Of a stretch of 60,773 nucleotides of DNA, positions 20,515 to 29,123 are shown piece after piece. Origin of the DNA: Sulfobacillus sp. (lineage in GTDB: Bacteria > Bacillota > Sulfobacillia > Sulfobacillales > Sulfobacillaceae). The number at the start of each line of letters is the position of its first letter. Position 1 is the stretch's first letter. The position numbers were made by a program, and so were the translations under genes. The notes below the pieces were generated by a model. The model ran no database searches. It was not told where the DNA came from and worked only from the letters and a program-made list of their open reading frames with translations. The stretch spans positions 1 to 60,773 of the forward strand of contig DAIDDL010000026.1 in assembly GCA_027309085.1 (NCBI GenBank), read 5' to 3'.

Positions 20515-20859
20515 ATGGCTAAATTTCAGAGGCTTAAAAGGCGGTCCGAGTTTGGCCGGGTTTTCAAGTTTGGACGCACGGTAGGCGATCGGTATATTGT
20601 CCTGTTTATTCTTCCCAATGGCGGCGGAGAAGGACGCATCGGCTTTACGTCACAGCGATCAGCGGGCTCTGCGGTCAAAAGGAACAGGATCCGTCGCCGT
20701 ATGCGTGCACTTTTTTCACTTTTTGCGGGAAATATAACGTCCTGCGGAGATGTGATTGTACTGGGCAAGAAGCCGGTGCTGACAGAAGACTGGGACCGGC
20801 TTGTGCAGTCGATGAGGCGGCTGCTGATCAAGGGCGGGTGCATGGACAAACGGCTGTGA
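20515..20859 (+). CDS. rnpA: ribonuclease P protein component
   Basis: A 114-residue basic protein subunit of RNase P, which matures the 5' ends of tRNAs. The signature [16 protein letters not shown] matches the RNR motif. It starts two bases after the rpmH stop, so the genes are co-translated. The first residues, [15 protein letters not shown], are also typical. Confidence 0.95.
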   Translation: MAKFQRLKRRSEFGRVFKFGRTVGDRYIVLFILPNGGGEGRIGFTSQRSAGSAVKRNRIRRRMRALFSLFAGNITSCGDVIVLGKKPVLTEDWDRLVQSMRRLLIKGGCMDKRL

Positions 20860-20875
20860 TTTCGAAGGCAGGCGT

Positions 20876-21091
20876 ATGCTGATGAAGACGGTGGTTATTG
20901 GGCTTATTCGTGTCTATCAAAAGTATATATCTCCTATGACTCCCCCCAGTTGCCGATATACGCCAACCTGCTCGCAATACGCGGTGGAAGCCGTATCGAA
21001 GTATGGGGTGCCCAAGGGCGGTTATATGGCGGTCAAGCGTGTATTGCGGTGTCATCCCTTTCACGAGGGAGGCTACGACCCTGTCCCATAG
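20876..21091 (+). CDS. yidD: membrane protein insertion efficiency factor YidD
   Basis: A 71-residue protein with the family pattern [11 protein letters not shown], the cysteine segment [15 protein letters not shown] and [16 protein letters not shown]. YidD is a small amphipathic membrane-associated protein that assists YidC. It lies between rnpA and yidC, its usual position. An ATG two codons in (20882) is an alternative start. Confidence 0.95.
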   Translation: MLMKTVVIGLIRVYQKYISPMTPPSCRYTPTCSQYAVEAVSKYGVPKGGYMAVKRVLRCHPFHEGGYDPVP

Positions 21092-21110
21092 TTGGTTAAG
21101 GAGGCTGTAA

Positions 21111-21785
21111 ATGGCTATTTGGGGCGGATTTTTGAGTATAATCCGTGGTGCCTTTGTCCTGTTCACGGGGTGGACCCATAATTATGTGTTGGGGATTATC
21201 CTGTTGACCCTGCTGGTGCGGTTGGTGCTGTTGCCGCTGGGCGTGTATCAGGCTCGGTCCATGCAGAAAATGGCCAAAGTGGGACCGAAACAGCGTGAGC
21301 TGCAGAAACGGCATAAGGGAAATCCGCAGCAGCTGCAGAAGGAACTGGCATTGCTGTACAAAGAAGAAGGCGTTAATCCCGCATCGGGATGTCTTCCACT
21401 TCTGCTCCAAATCCCGGTGATGTACGGGCTGTTCGATGTATTGGAACGGTTTCATTATGTATATCACAACTACGGATTTTGGGTGTGGGAGAATTTGTCC
21501 AAGCCGGATCCGACGTATATCCTGCCGGTGCTGGTTGCAATCAGCACGTTCTTTATGCAAAAGCAGACGATGCAGATGACCCCGCAGCAGCCGGGGATGG
21601 AACAGAGCCAGAAGATGATGCTGTGGATGATGCCTATTGTGTTTGGTTATGTAGCATCGCGGTTTCCGGCGGGGCTGTCCGTATACTATGTAATTTCCAA
21701 CCTGTTTCAATTGGGACAGACGACATGGCTTTTGCGCAAGCCGCTTAAAGATGCGTCGGGCGGCGGAGCCCAGGCGACGCATTAA
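21111..21785 (+). CDS. yidC: membrane protein insertase YidC/Oxa1
   Basis: A 224-residue Gram-positive-type YidC (SpoIIIJ family) without the large periplasmic domain. Five hydrophobic segments are visible, with the family signature GCLPLLLQIPVMYGLFDVL in the middle. No lipobox is obvious at the N-terminus, unlike B. subtilis SpoIIIJ. The start has AGGAGGCTGTAA before ATG. It ends at a terminator, so rsmG may have its own transcription. No jag gene follows. Confidence 0.93.
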   Translation: MAIWGGFLSIIRGAFVLFTGWTHNYVLGIILLTLLVRLVLLPLGVYQARSMQKMAKVGPKQRELQKRHKGNPQQLQKELALLYKEEGVNPASGCLPLLLQIPVMYGLFDVLERFHYVYHNYGFWVWENLSKPDPTYILPVLVAISTFFMQKQTMQMTPQQPGMEQSQKMMLWMMPIVFGYVASRFPAGLSVYYVISNLFQLGQTTWLLRKPLKDASGGGAQATH

Positions 21786-21796
21786 GATGACGGAAG

Positions 21797-21818
21797 ACCG
21801 CGCTGAAGCGCGGTTTTT
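21797..21818 (+). terminator. terminator after yidC
   Basis: Stem ACCGCGC/GCGCGGT with a TGAA loop, followed by TTTTTG. It is 12 bases after the yidC stop. Confidence 0.8.
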
Positions 21819-21847
21819 GCTTGTTTAGAGCATAAGGAGAAGATGAC

Positions 21848-22552
21848 GTGATAGAGATTCCCGAGTGGGTGCGGCCAGATATGGCCGACCGAATTCAGCA
21901 GGGTGCCTATGAGCCACAGCTGAACAGACTCACGCAATTGCTTTTGGATGCGCCAATGAATGTGACGGGATTTCGCACGGCGGAGGATTTGTGGCTGCAT
22001 GGCATCTTCGATGCGGTGTGTTCCGTCCAGGAAATCGATATGTCTTTGGTGCATGAGGCGGTGGATGTGGGCAGCGGCGGCGGATTTCCGGGTATGGTGC
22101 TGGCCATTCTGTTTCCGGACATTGAGTGGGTGCTGATTGAGTCGCGGGTAAAGCGGGCGGAATATCTGGAGTTGATGGGCGGGGCGCTGGATTTGCAGAA
22201 CGTGACGGTATTTGCAGAACGTGCGGAAGATATGGTGCAGAGTGACGCGTCATGGCGGGAGGCGGCCGAGTTGGTCACGGCCCGGGCGGTCGGGCCTTTG
22301 TCTGTGGCGGCCGAACTGAGCGTGCCATTCATCCGCGTGGACGGGTTCGGAATTTTCCCGAAAGGCGCCTCACAGGCGGCTGATGAAGTGCGGGTCGCCA
22401 AATCGCTCTGCAAAAAACTGGGAGCGGAGGTGGCAAAGATTTCGGATCCCTACGGAGTCAATCAAAATTCACGGATCATCACCCTTAAAAAAATTCACCC
22501 TACCCCCGTGGTCTATCCCCGAAAGGCCCGCTACCTTGGGGAACACAATTAG
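21848..22552 (+). CDS. rsmG: 16S rRNA (guanine527-N7)-methyltransferase
   Basis: A 234-residue SAM-dependent methyltransferase (GidB). The SAM-binding loop VDVGSGGGFPGMVLAILFP and the following acidic IESRVKRAEYLE are typical. It modifies G527 of 16S rRNA; its loss gives low-level streptomycin resistance in other bacteria. GTG start at 21848 after AAGGAGAAG. It usually follows mnmG, which is missing here. Confidence 0.94.
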   Translation: MIEIPEWVRPDMADRIQQGAYEPQLNRLTQLLLDAPMNVTGFRTAEDLWLHGIFDAVCSVQEIDMSLVHEAVDVGSGGGFPGMVLAILFPDIEWVLIESRVKRAEYLELMGGALDLQNVTVFAERAEDMVQSDASWREAAELVTARAVGPLSVAAELSVPFIRVDGFGIFPKGASQAADEVRVAKSLCKKLGAEVAKISDPYGVNQNSRIITLKKIHPTPVVYPRKARYLGEHN

Positions 22553-22651
22553 CGTCTGAGCAGACACATGGGGCTCACGGCCGGGGTGGTCCGCATCTGT
22601 CCGCGGACGTCACATAGTGTGTGTTGGCCTGGCTCGGGAATGTGGACGGGC

Positions 22652-22681
22652 TTACGGGCCGGGGCGCACATCGTTTATAAT
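22652..22681 (+). promoter_or_regulatory. candidate promoter for parA-parB
   Basis: TTACGG at 22652-22657, an 18-base spacer, and TATAAT at 22676-22681, about 100 bases before the parA start. The -35 match is only fair. Confidence 0.4.
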
Positions 22682-22783
22682 TGTGGTAGGGCGTGTAGGG
22701 GGTTTAAGAACCCGGCATTGAGGACAGCGGGCATCCTTTTCCATAGCCATTACCGAATCCGAAGCAACAGGAGGCGCCGTTTT

Positions 22784-23545
22784 ATGGGCCGAATCATCGC
22801 TGTGGCCAACCAAAAGGGCGGGGTCGGCAAAACGACCACGGTGATTAATCTTGCCGCATACCTGGCCGATTCCGGGAAAAGGGTGCTTGCGGTGGATATT
22901 GACCCGCAAGGAAATACCACCACGGGACTGGGAATTGAAAAGCAAACGGTTGATGTGTCGATTTATGATGTGATTCTGGACGGACAACCCCTGATGGAAG
23001 CATTAATGCCGACAGATGTCGTGGGTCTGCATTTGGTTCCTGCAACCATGGACCTGGCTGGGGCGGAAGTGGACCTGTCGCAGGTATCGCACCGGGAGAT
23101 GCGGCTGAAAGAATCTCTGCGGCCTATAAAGGACCGCTACGACTATATTTTTATCGACTGCCCGCCGTCCCTGGGCTTGTTGACCGTGAATGCCCTGTGC
23201 GCTGCTGACCGGGTCATGATTCCCATTCAGTGTGAATTTTTTGCTTTGGAAGGCTTGTCCCAGCTGCTGTCCACGATTGACCTGGTGAAATCCCGGCTGA
23301 ATCCGTCCTTGGCGCTAGAAGGGATCCTGCTCACGATGTTTGACGGGCGGACCAATTTGGCGACGCAGGTGGCTGAGGAAGTGCGGCAGCATTTCACGAC
23401 TCAAGTGTATACCGCGGTCATTCCCCGCACGGTGCGTTTGAGTGAGGCGCCGAGCCACGGGCTGCCGATCATGCGCTACGACCCCAAATCGCGGGGGGCG
23501 GAAGGATATCGGGCGCTCGCCCAGGAGGTGATTGCGCATGGCTAA
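22784..23545 (+). CDS. parA: chromosome partitioning ATPase ParA/Soj
   Basis: A 253-residue deviant-Walker ATPase. The motif NQKGGVGKTTTVINLAAYL starts at residue 9, followed by VDIDPQGNTTTGLG and the switch region FIDCPPSLGLLTVNAL. With ParB it segregates origins and in Bacillus also regulates DnaA. The ATG at 22784 follows AGGAGGCGCC; the frame is open back to 22568 but that extension overlaps the likely promoter. It overlaps parB by eight bases. Confidence 0.96.
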   Translation: MGRIIAVANQKGGVGKTTTVINLAAYLADSGKRVLAVDIDPQGNTTTGLGIEKQTVDVSIYDVILDGQPLMEALMPTDVVGLHLVPATMDLAGAEVDLSQVSHREMRLKESLRPIKDRYDYIFIDCPPSLGLLTVNALCAADRVMIPIQCEFFALEGLSQLLSTIDLVKSRLNPSLALEGILLTMFDGRTNLATQVAEEVRQHFTTQVYTAVIPRTVRLSEAPSHGLPIMRYDPKSRGAEGYRALAQEVIAHG

Positions 23546-24422
23546 AGCCCGGGGGCTCGGTCGGGGCTTGTCGTCGCTGATTCCTAAAGCGGCAGAAGAT
23601 CTGGGAAGCGGGGACCGGCGCAATGCTGGGGCGGTGGCAGCGGTGCCGCTGGATCAGGTGGCATCCAACCCGTTTCAGCCGCGGAAGCGGTTTGATGGCG
23701 AGCAGCTCGAGGAGCTGGCGCAATCCATCCGGACGCATGGGGTTATCCAGCCTGTAGTGGTGCGCCCCGTGGCCGGAGGATATCAGCTCGTGGCGGGTGA
23801 GCGGCGCTACCGGGCGGCCAAGCTGGCAGGGCTGACGGAGATTCCTGCGCTCATCCGGCCTATGTCGGACCCTGATGCGATGGAAATTGCGCTGGTCGAA
23901 AATTTGCAGCGGCGGGATTTGAATCCCATGGAAGAGTCATGGGCTTATTTTAAGCTGACTCAGGACTTGGGATGGACTCAAGAGGCATTGGGTGAGAGAG
24001 TGGGCAAGTCCCGGTCGCATATCGCCAACTATTTGCGGCTGCTGAATCTGGAAGATGCCATTCAGCAGTGGATCGCTGAGGAGACACTGAGTGTCGCCCA
24101 CGCGAAATTCCTGCTTTCCCAAGATCCTGGTCGGCGGCTCGCGCTCGCCGAGAAGTGTGCCCTTGAGGGGTGGACGGTGAGGGAATTGGAGGCGCGGGCC
24201 CAGAGTCAGGAGGCCAAGGCGAGCCGCCCGCAGAAGGTCGATGTGCATCTGGAGAGAACCCAGGAACAGTTGCGGCGGCGATTCGGGACAAAAGTGCGGG
24301 TGCGCGGCGACCTGAAAAAGGGCCGGATTGAAATTCCGTACCGGAGCGTGGATGAACTGGAGCGTATTTTAGATGTGCTGGAGAACGCACCTGATCCGGA
24401 CGCCGGAGATTTTGTGGTGTAA
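23538..24422 (+). CDS. parB: chromosome partitioning protein ParB/Spo0J
   Basis: A 294-residue CTPase/DNA-binding clamp. It begins ARGLGRGLSSLIP, the usual ParA-interacting N-terminus. The CTP-binding boxes VAGERRYRAAKLAG and ALVENLQRRDLNPMEE follow, then a helix-turn-helix (EALGERVGKSRSHIANYLRL) and a C-terminal dimerisation domain. The ATG at 23538 has AGGAGGTG upstream. The first of three parS-like palindromes overlaps its stop codon. Confidence 0.96.
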   Translation: MAKARGLGRGLSSLIPKAAEDLGSGDRRNAGAVAAVPLDQVASNPFQPRKRFDGEQLEELAQSIRTHGVIQPVVVRPVAGGYQLVAGERRYRAAKLAGLTEIPALIRPMSDPDAMEIALVENLQRRDLNPMEESWAYFKLTQDLGWTQEALGERVGKSRSHIANYLRLLNLEDAIQQWIAEETLSVAHAKFLLSQDPGRRLALAEKCALEGWTVRELEARAQSQEAKASRPQKVDVHLERTQEQLRRRFGTKVRVRGDLKKGRIEIPYRSVDELERILDVLENAPDPDAGDFVV

Positions 24423-24440
24423 TGTTCCTCAAGGAACATT
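24421..24440. repeat. parS-like palindrome 1
   Basis: Core TGTTCCTCAAGGAACA at 24423-24438, extended to 20 bp by AA/TT flanks. It overlaps the parB stop codon. The outer arms match the parS consensus (TGTT...AACA) but the central CACGTG is replaced by CTCAAG. Confidence 0.7.
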
Positions 24441-24471
24441 ACACCACAAAATGATCAAAATGAGGAACGGC

Positions 24472-24491
24472 AATGTTCCTTAAGGAACATT
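24472..24491. repeat. parS-like palindrome 2
   Basis: Perfect palindrome TGTTCCTTAAGGAACA at 24474-24489 with AA/TT flanks, 51 bp centre-to-centre from palindrome 1. Confidence 0.7.
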
Positions 24492-24510
24492 CGGCGAACC
24501 AAGGAAGGAG

Positions 24511-24526
24511 TGTTCCTTAAGGAACA
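24511..24526. repeat. parS-like palindrome 3, between ribosome site and start codon
   Basis: A second perfect TGTTCCTTAAGGAACA, 37 bp from palindrome 2. It fills the whole space between AAGGAAGGAG (24501-24510) and the ATG of the DUF554 gene (24527). Confidence 0.7.
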
Positions 24527-25228
24527 ATGCCACATGAGTTAGGTGCATTAGTCAATGGAATTGGAATTATTGCCGGATCATTAATCGGGTTGTTATGGGG
24601 CAAGCATCTCGGACATGAGTTCCGGGGACAGGCCCTAAAAGTCATTGGACTGTTTGTGGTGCTGATTGGTCTAAAAATGGCATGGCCCCTCCCTGACCCT
24701 ATCAATACCCTGCTGTCGCTGGTGCTGGGGGCGTGGACTGGCTCCGTTCTGCGCTTGGACGGACGCCTCGAACAATTTGGCGTCTGGGCCGAATCCCGCG
24801 TCGGCCAGTCGGGGTTCGCTAAGGGCTTTATCGCCGGCACCCTCATTTTCAATGTCGGAGCGATGGCCATTCTAGGCGCATTTCAGGACGGCCTGACAGG
24901 GAAGTTCACCATTTTAGCCACAAAGGCCGTGCTCGACGGAACGACCGCCGTGATTCTCACGTCGGCTGCCGGATGGGGAGTCATGGGAGCAGGGATTGTG
25001 ACCGCCCTCTACGAGGGTGTTCTGTCTTTGCTGGCCGGAGATTTGTCGGCGGTGCTCAAAGGGGTTTTGCTGACGGACGTGACCGTTGTCGGCGGCATTA
25101 TGATTGCAGCCATCGGAATAAATTTCATTCTCGACAACGGCACCATAAAGATTGGCAATTTGCTGCCCGCCTTGGTGTTTCCAGTAATTTTCCTGTGGCT
25201 TAAAGGCCACGGGCTCGAATTTCTCTGA
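24527..25228 (+). CDS. DUF554 family membrane protein
   Basis: A 233-residue protein with about six to seven hydrophobic segments, matching the DUF554 (YdfK-like) family: it begins GALVNGIGIIAGSLIGLLWG and has the segment GDLTGKF-like QDGLTGKFTILATKAVLDG. Function unknown; it may be a transporter. The start at 24527 is forced, because a stop (24518-24520) lies just upstream in frame. Its ribosome site is separated from the ATG by a parS-like palindrome. It probably forms a unit with the following DUF4446 gene. Confidence 0.85.
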   Translation: MPHELGALVNGIGIIAGSLIGLLWGKHLGHEFRGQALKVIGLFVVLIGLKMAWPLPDPINTLLSLVLGAWTGSVLRLDGRLEQFGVWAESRVGQSGFAKGFIAGTLIFNVGAMAILGAFQDGLTGKFTILATKAVLDGTTAVILTSAAGWGVMGAGIVTALYEGVLSLLAGDLSAVLKGVLLTDVTVVGGIMIAAIGINFILDNGTIKIGNLLPALVFPVIFLWLKGHGLEFL

Positions 25229-25244
25229 TTGGGGGATTTTTGGA

Positions 25245-25760
25245 ATGATATCTGATCTGCCATTGCAGTGGCTCGCGCTAGGCAGCGCCGGAGTGGCTAT
25301 CGTTGCGGTGGTGCTGGCCATCTGGGCGCTTTCATCAGCCGCCCGCCTAAGAAAACGGCTGGTCCGCATGATGCGGGGCGGGGGAGTGAATTTGGAAGAC
25401 TCGATGGCTAAAACCCACGAGGCAGCTCAGACTGCCTCGGCTCTGGCAGGTGCGTTTGATGAGCGGATCGTGCGCCTGGAAGCGAAAACAGCCCAGACCC
25501 TCAATAAATTCGGGTTGGTGCGGTTCAACCCGTTTGATGATACAGGAGCCGACCTGTCTTTTTCCTTGGCCTTGCTCAATGACACGGGCGATGGCATTAC
25601 CCTCACCAGCTTGTGGGGCCGCAACGAAGTGCGGCTATACGCCAAGCCGGTCAAGGGCCGCGGCAGCCGCTATGCTCTGAGTCAGGAAGAGCAGCGGGCT
25701 ATCGATCTTGCCATGACCACGCGGCTGGCCCAAAACGAAGACGGTCCCAAAAGCCGCTAA
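25245..25760 (+). CDS. DUF4446 family protein
   Basis: A 171-residue protein with one N-terminal transmembrane helix (about residues 10-32), a helical linker and a C-terminal domain with the family pattern VRFNPFDDTGADLSFSLALL. Such genes are commonly found next to parA-parB in Firmicutes. The role is unknown. ATG at 25245 after GGGGGA. A strong terminator follows, and a group II intron remnant begins directly after that. Confidence 0.85.
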   Translation: MISDLPLQWLALGSAGVAIVAVVLAIWALSSAARLRKRLVRMMRGGGVNLEDSMAKTHEAAQTASALAGAFDERIVRLEAKTAQTLNKFGLVRFNPFDDTGADLSFSLALLNDTGDGITLTSLWGRNEVRLYAKPVKGRGSRYALSQEEQRAIDLAMTTRLAQNEDGPKSR

Positions 25761-25776
25761 CTCAGGTTTCCACTTG

Positions 25777-25802
25777 AAGCGCCCCACAAGGGCGCTTTTC
25801 TC
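25777..25802 (+). terminator. terminator after the DUF4446 gene
   Basis: Stem AAGCGCCC/GGGCGCTT (25777-25784 with 25790-25797) with loop CACAA, followed by TTCTC. The 5' end of the intron remnant begins at the next base. Confidence 0.85.
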
Positions 25803-26805
25803 GTGCGCCCAGCATGGGCGTGTACTTTAAGGTGAAAGTCCTGAACGGGCGATGACCGTTCCAACCGTTAGCCTAAGGCAAGGGTGTCCACCGCGAGGAA
25901 GAATCTGAAGGAAGCCGGCGGCAAGCATCTGGCTAGACGAACGGACAGTGCATCCGAGGCGGGGCGCAGGGGGTGAGTTCGCAAGACCGAACAAAGCCCA
26001 ACACGGTCAGGCGCGTCACGTAAAGGCACCCGGTAGAGGGAGGGACCGGACACGCTCGTATCCGGGAAGGTCTCCCGCGGTGCCGCTCAGCGGGAAGGCG
26101 CAGCCAAGATGCGCGTTACGTGAGGAAAGTCAGCCGCGGCCATACTAGGCCATCCGGGCCGCGCCGGCTGAAGGGCCGAACATTACCAGAAAGTGGTGCA
26201 ACTCATGGATTCGTGAGACACACAACGACAGCCGAGTATCTCGCCAGCCGAGAGACCCGATACCTCGACCAAATGCTCCCCCTGCCCGTCAACACTACGA
26301 AGAGTGTGGGGGACCGCCTCACGCGACGGACATATCTCGGCTTTAAGTTCCTGAAACACTGTGAAGGATATCGGATTGGCATAGCCGCCGAATCCCTCCG
26401 CCGTGTGCGCCGTGGTCGCGAGCCGGCACGGACCGCCATGCACGCGGAGCCCTCTTTCACCGCATTCAGGAGGTCAACTGGTCCTTGGCGGGGTGGATGG
26501 GCTACTTCGCCTTGGCAAACACGCCGACTCCGCTCCGTGGGATTCGCCACCGCTTTCGGGCCATCATCTGGACCCACTGGAAGCAGATACGGTATCATCA
26601 TCTTCGCGCTTTAGGGCTTCCCGAGTGGCGCGTGCGCGAGCTCGCGGGCAGTCGCAAAGGCCCGTGGCTTTTGGGAGCCCAAGGCTTGTCACGTCTTCTG
26701 AAACTGTATGCAATGACCCGTCTGCGCTGGCAGTGAACCGCCGAATACCGAACGGCACGTCGGGTGGCGTGAGAGGGCGCGGGTCAGTCACCCGCCCCTA
26801 CTCGG
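25803..26805 (+). mobile_element. remnant group II intron
   Basis: The 5' end GTGCGCCCAGCATGGGCG is a canonical group II intron start, and the following 400 bases look like domain I RNA (for example GTGAAAGTCCTGAACGGGCG). Near the 3' end, 26736-26768 resembles domain V (CCGCCGAATACC...GGCACGTCGGGTGG), followed by a domain VI-like hairpin. The encoded protein is reduced to its last part, so the element cannot move on its own. The exact 3' boundary (about 26805) is uncertain. Insertion directly after a terminator hairpin resembles class C introns, but I have not assigned the class. Confidence 0.8.
26327..26736 (+). pseudogene. remnant of intron-encoded reverse transcriptase/maturase
   Basis: Two frames encode the end of a group II intron RT. 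The first reads TYLGFKFLKHCEGYRIGI followed by ESLRRVR, the end of the RT thumb. The second, after a shift near 26430, reads FHRIQEVNWSLAGWMGYF, then IIWTHWKQIRYHHLRALGL and SRKGPWLLG, the maturase (X) domain. The catalytic RT domain (YADD region) is deleted. Confidence 0.75.
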
Positions 26806-26892
26806 TTCACCGTACGTTGCGTTGGCTGGGGCCTCTATCCATCGGTGCGGTGCGTGCTGCAAAAAGTTTTACTGCCCGGACAGCCCGAACTC

Positions 26893-27472
26893 CTATCCTA
26901 ATCCCAAACTATGCACAAACGCCTCGGATATGCATGAGGCCATTTTCATGACCAGGTTGAGGCGGGTGTTCTGCAAGACAAAAAATTCCATAAAGCCCCC
27001 CACGTTGACAGTACCCGTCAAGTGATAGCGGCCCACGGCGGGCAGCTGCTTGTTGACCCCGGCACCAGGCCGGAGGGGCCCGAAACTGGCGGTGATGTTG
27101 CCCACATCCGTCAGTTTCCCCAAAGACGCATCAATGGCCAGCACCCGGCTGGTAAGGATGGAGGGATAGGAGCGGATCACATCTGCCAAGTTAGCCGCGT
27201 GCACCGGCTCCTCTAGTGTTCCCAGAATCCGGATCGGGTGAAGCCGTGCAAGACTCAGATTGGTGCCCACCACGGGGCCCAGCGCGTCACCGGTCGACCG
27301 GTCCGTGCCAATGCACACAATGACCTCGGGAATTCCTTCGCGGCGCCAGAGCCACTTCAGCGCTCCACTTAACTCTAGTACCGCCCCTGGCGCATCATAT
27401 TGAATGCGCTTATCTGCATACCCGCCGGTGCGGTTGACTCCCGCTGTATCTGCCAACACGGTTCCCCCCATA
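26893..27472 (-). CDS. yyaC: YyaC-family spore protein (DUF1256)
   Basis: About 192 residues of the YyaC/DUF1256 family, with the signature VCIGTDRSTGDALGPVVG and AIDASLGKLTDVGNI. It is related to the GPR spore protease fold and found only in endospore formers; in B. subtilis it also lies next to the spo0J region. This supports a spore-forming host. The start is unclear: ATG 27472 has no obvious ribosome site and TTG 27495 is an alternative. It is transcribed divergently from the YkvI-like gene. Confidence 0.85.
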
Positions 27473-27530
27473 TCTGTTATGACTATTTTATCCAACTCGC
27501 CACATAGATGTACTGAAAAGGGGGAAATCC

Positions 27531-28508
27531 ATGCGGTCCACATCAGCAGCGGTTGCAATGGCTTATACTGGCACGGTTATCGGTGCGGGTTTTGCCAGCG
27601 GACAGGAAATTTGGCAGTTTTTCAGCCGGTTCGGCTATTGGGGAGGATGGGGCATCGCGTTGGCCTGTCTGGGATTCATGGTCATCGGGAGGCTGGCTTT
27701 GGAAAGGGGGAGAGGCGGCACCCGGGAGTTCGGCGCCCTGCTAGCCTCTGCTTATCCCCCGTGGGCTGCTGCCGTGGGTGAGGGACTGACCGCCGCTTTC
27801 CTCGCCATTGGCATCGTCGTGGTGGTCGCTGGTGGCGGCGCGGCTCTCAGTTATTTTGGCATTGCGCCCCTAGCCGGCAAGCTGCTGACTCTAGTACTGG
27901 TTGTGGGAATTGCCACCCGCGGCGGGAGGGCGGTGACGGCTGCCAACTCGGCCGTCGTTCCCTATCTCATTCTCGTCACCCTAAGTGTTGCCCTCTTCTA
28001 CCCTGCCCGCCGCCAGGTGCTGCCGCACCTACCTTTGTCATCGCCATGGGCTTTGTCAGCGGTGCTTTATGTATCGTATAATCTTTTTACAGCCGTGATG
28101 GTCCTGTTGGCCTTGGGCCCGCGCTTGCCGTCCGGGCGTGCCACGTGGCGGGCTGCCGGACTAGCGGCCGGTCTCTTGGGGCTTCTGGCCTTCGCGGAGC
28201 ACAGTGTCTTGCTGCGCTTGCCCCAGATTGGCGACTTGCCCATGCTTGCGGCGGCCCACAGCGTCCACGCAGGGCTAGGCGCTCTCTTCGCGGCCAGCTT
28301 GTGGCTGGCCCTGATGACGACAGGCATTGGCGGAGCATTCGCCCTCGGCCAGCGGTTTGGAAAACCCCGGCTGTGGTGGTTGTTGTTGACAATTTTCTTA
28401 ACCCCTCTAAGCTTTAAAACCTTAGTGGGATTACTGTATCCGGTGATGGGGTCACTAGCGGTGCTGTTGTGGCTGCCGCTATTCATCACACCCACAAGGA
28501 GAGAATGA
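27531..28508 (+). CDS. YkvI-like membrane transporter
   Basis: A 325-residue protein with about ten transmembrane segments. Its first helix GTVIGAGFASGQEIWQFF is typical of the YkvI family, distant LeuT-fold (APC-like) transporters of unknown substrate. ATG at 27531 after AAAGGGGGAAAT. A TPR gene follows within six bases, so the genes are probably co-transcribed. Confidence 0.8.
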   Translation: MRSTSAAVAMAYTGTVIGAGFASGQEIWQFFSRFGYWGGWGIALACLGFMVIGRLALERGRGGTREFGALLASAYPPWAAAVGEGLTAAFLAIGIVVVVAGGGAALSYFGIAPLAGKLLTLVLVVGIATRGGRAVTAANSAVVPYLILVTLSVALFYPARRQVLPHLPLSSPWALSAVLYVSYNLFTAVMVLLALGPRLPSGRATWRAAGLAAGLLGLLAFAEHSVLLRLPQIGDLPMLAAAHSVHAGLGALFAASLWLALMTTGIGGAFALGQRFGKPRLWWLLLTIFLTPLSFKTLVGLLYPVMGSLAVLLWLPLFITPTRRE

Positions 28509-28514
28509 ATCGCC

Positions 28515-29123
28515 GTGAGTAATAACCAGGGTACCGAACCGCCGACATGGGACAGCCAGGGACAACTGTGGCTGATTCAGGGGACCCAGGCATGGGACGG
28601 CGGGGAACGCGAACAGGCTATGGAGATTTTCAACCGGATAATGGATGTGTACCCAGAGCGGCCGGAGGGCTACAACAAAGCTGGGGTCGTTTACGCTGAA
28701 ACGGGACAGCTGGACAACGCCGAAAAGCACTTCCTGTTCGCGCTGTCCAAGGACCGCATGCATGTGCCGTCGCTGACCAATCTGGGCAACATCTATCTGG
28801 AGCGGGGCCAAATCACGGAGGCCATCCAGCACTATAGCCTGGCTTTGCAGGCCGACCCTGAATATCCTCCGGCGCACCGAAATCTGGCCATCGCCTACCG
28901 CCGGCAGGGACGCATTGGGGCATCGGTGTCGCACCTGAAACGCTCCCAACGCCTGGAGACCCGGAAATTGGATGAAAAGAATCGCGCTGAGCGCCAGCTG
29001 GCCCAAAAGGGCACGGTAGCCGCTCCTCCTGCCAAGCACAGGGTCGTGTGGTCTAGGCAGTGGCTGTGGATTGCCGCGGCCCTTCTCCTCGCCTGGTGGC
29101 TTTTCACGCGGGGTAAACTATAG
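28515..29123 (+). CDS. TPR protein with C-terminal membrane anchor
   Basis: A 202-residue protein. Three to four tetratricopeptide repeats are visible between about residues 25 and 135 (for example GYNKAGVVYAETGQLDNAEK and HRNLAIAYRRQGRIGASV). A basic linker and one C-terminal helix (WLWIAAALLLAWWLF) suggest a tail-anchored scaffold facing the cytoplasm. GTG start at 28515 after AAGGAGAG. Its stop overlaps the next gene. Confidence 0.75.
   Translation: MSNNQGTEPPTWDSQGQLWLIQGTQAWDGGEREQAMEIFNRIMDVYPERPEGYNKAGVVYAETGQLDNAEKHFLFALSKDRMHVPSLTNLGNIYLERGQITEAIQHYSLALQADPEYPPAHRNLAIAYRRQGRIGASVSHLKRSQRLETRKLDEKNRAERQLAQKGTVAAPPAKHRVVWSRQWLWIAAALLLAWWLFTRGKL

Noticed and set aside
26403-26951. 182-codon frame over the intron 3' end and yyaC end
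   Set aside because: It crosses structured intron RNA and the end of yyaC in a frame unlike either protein.
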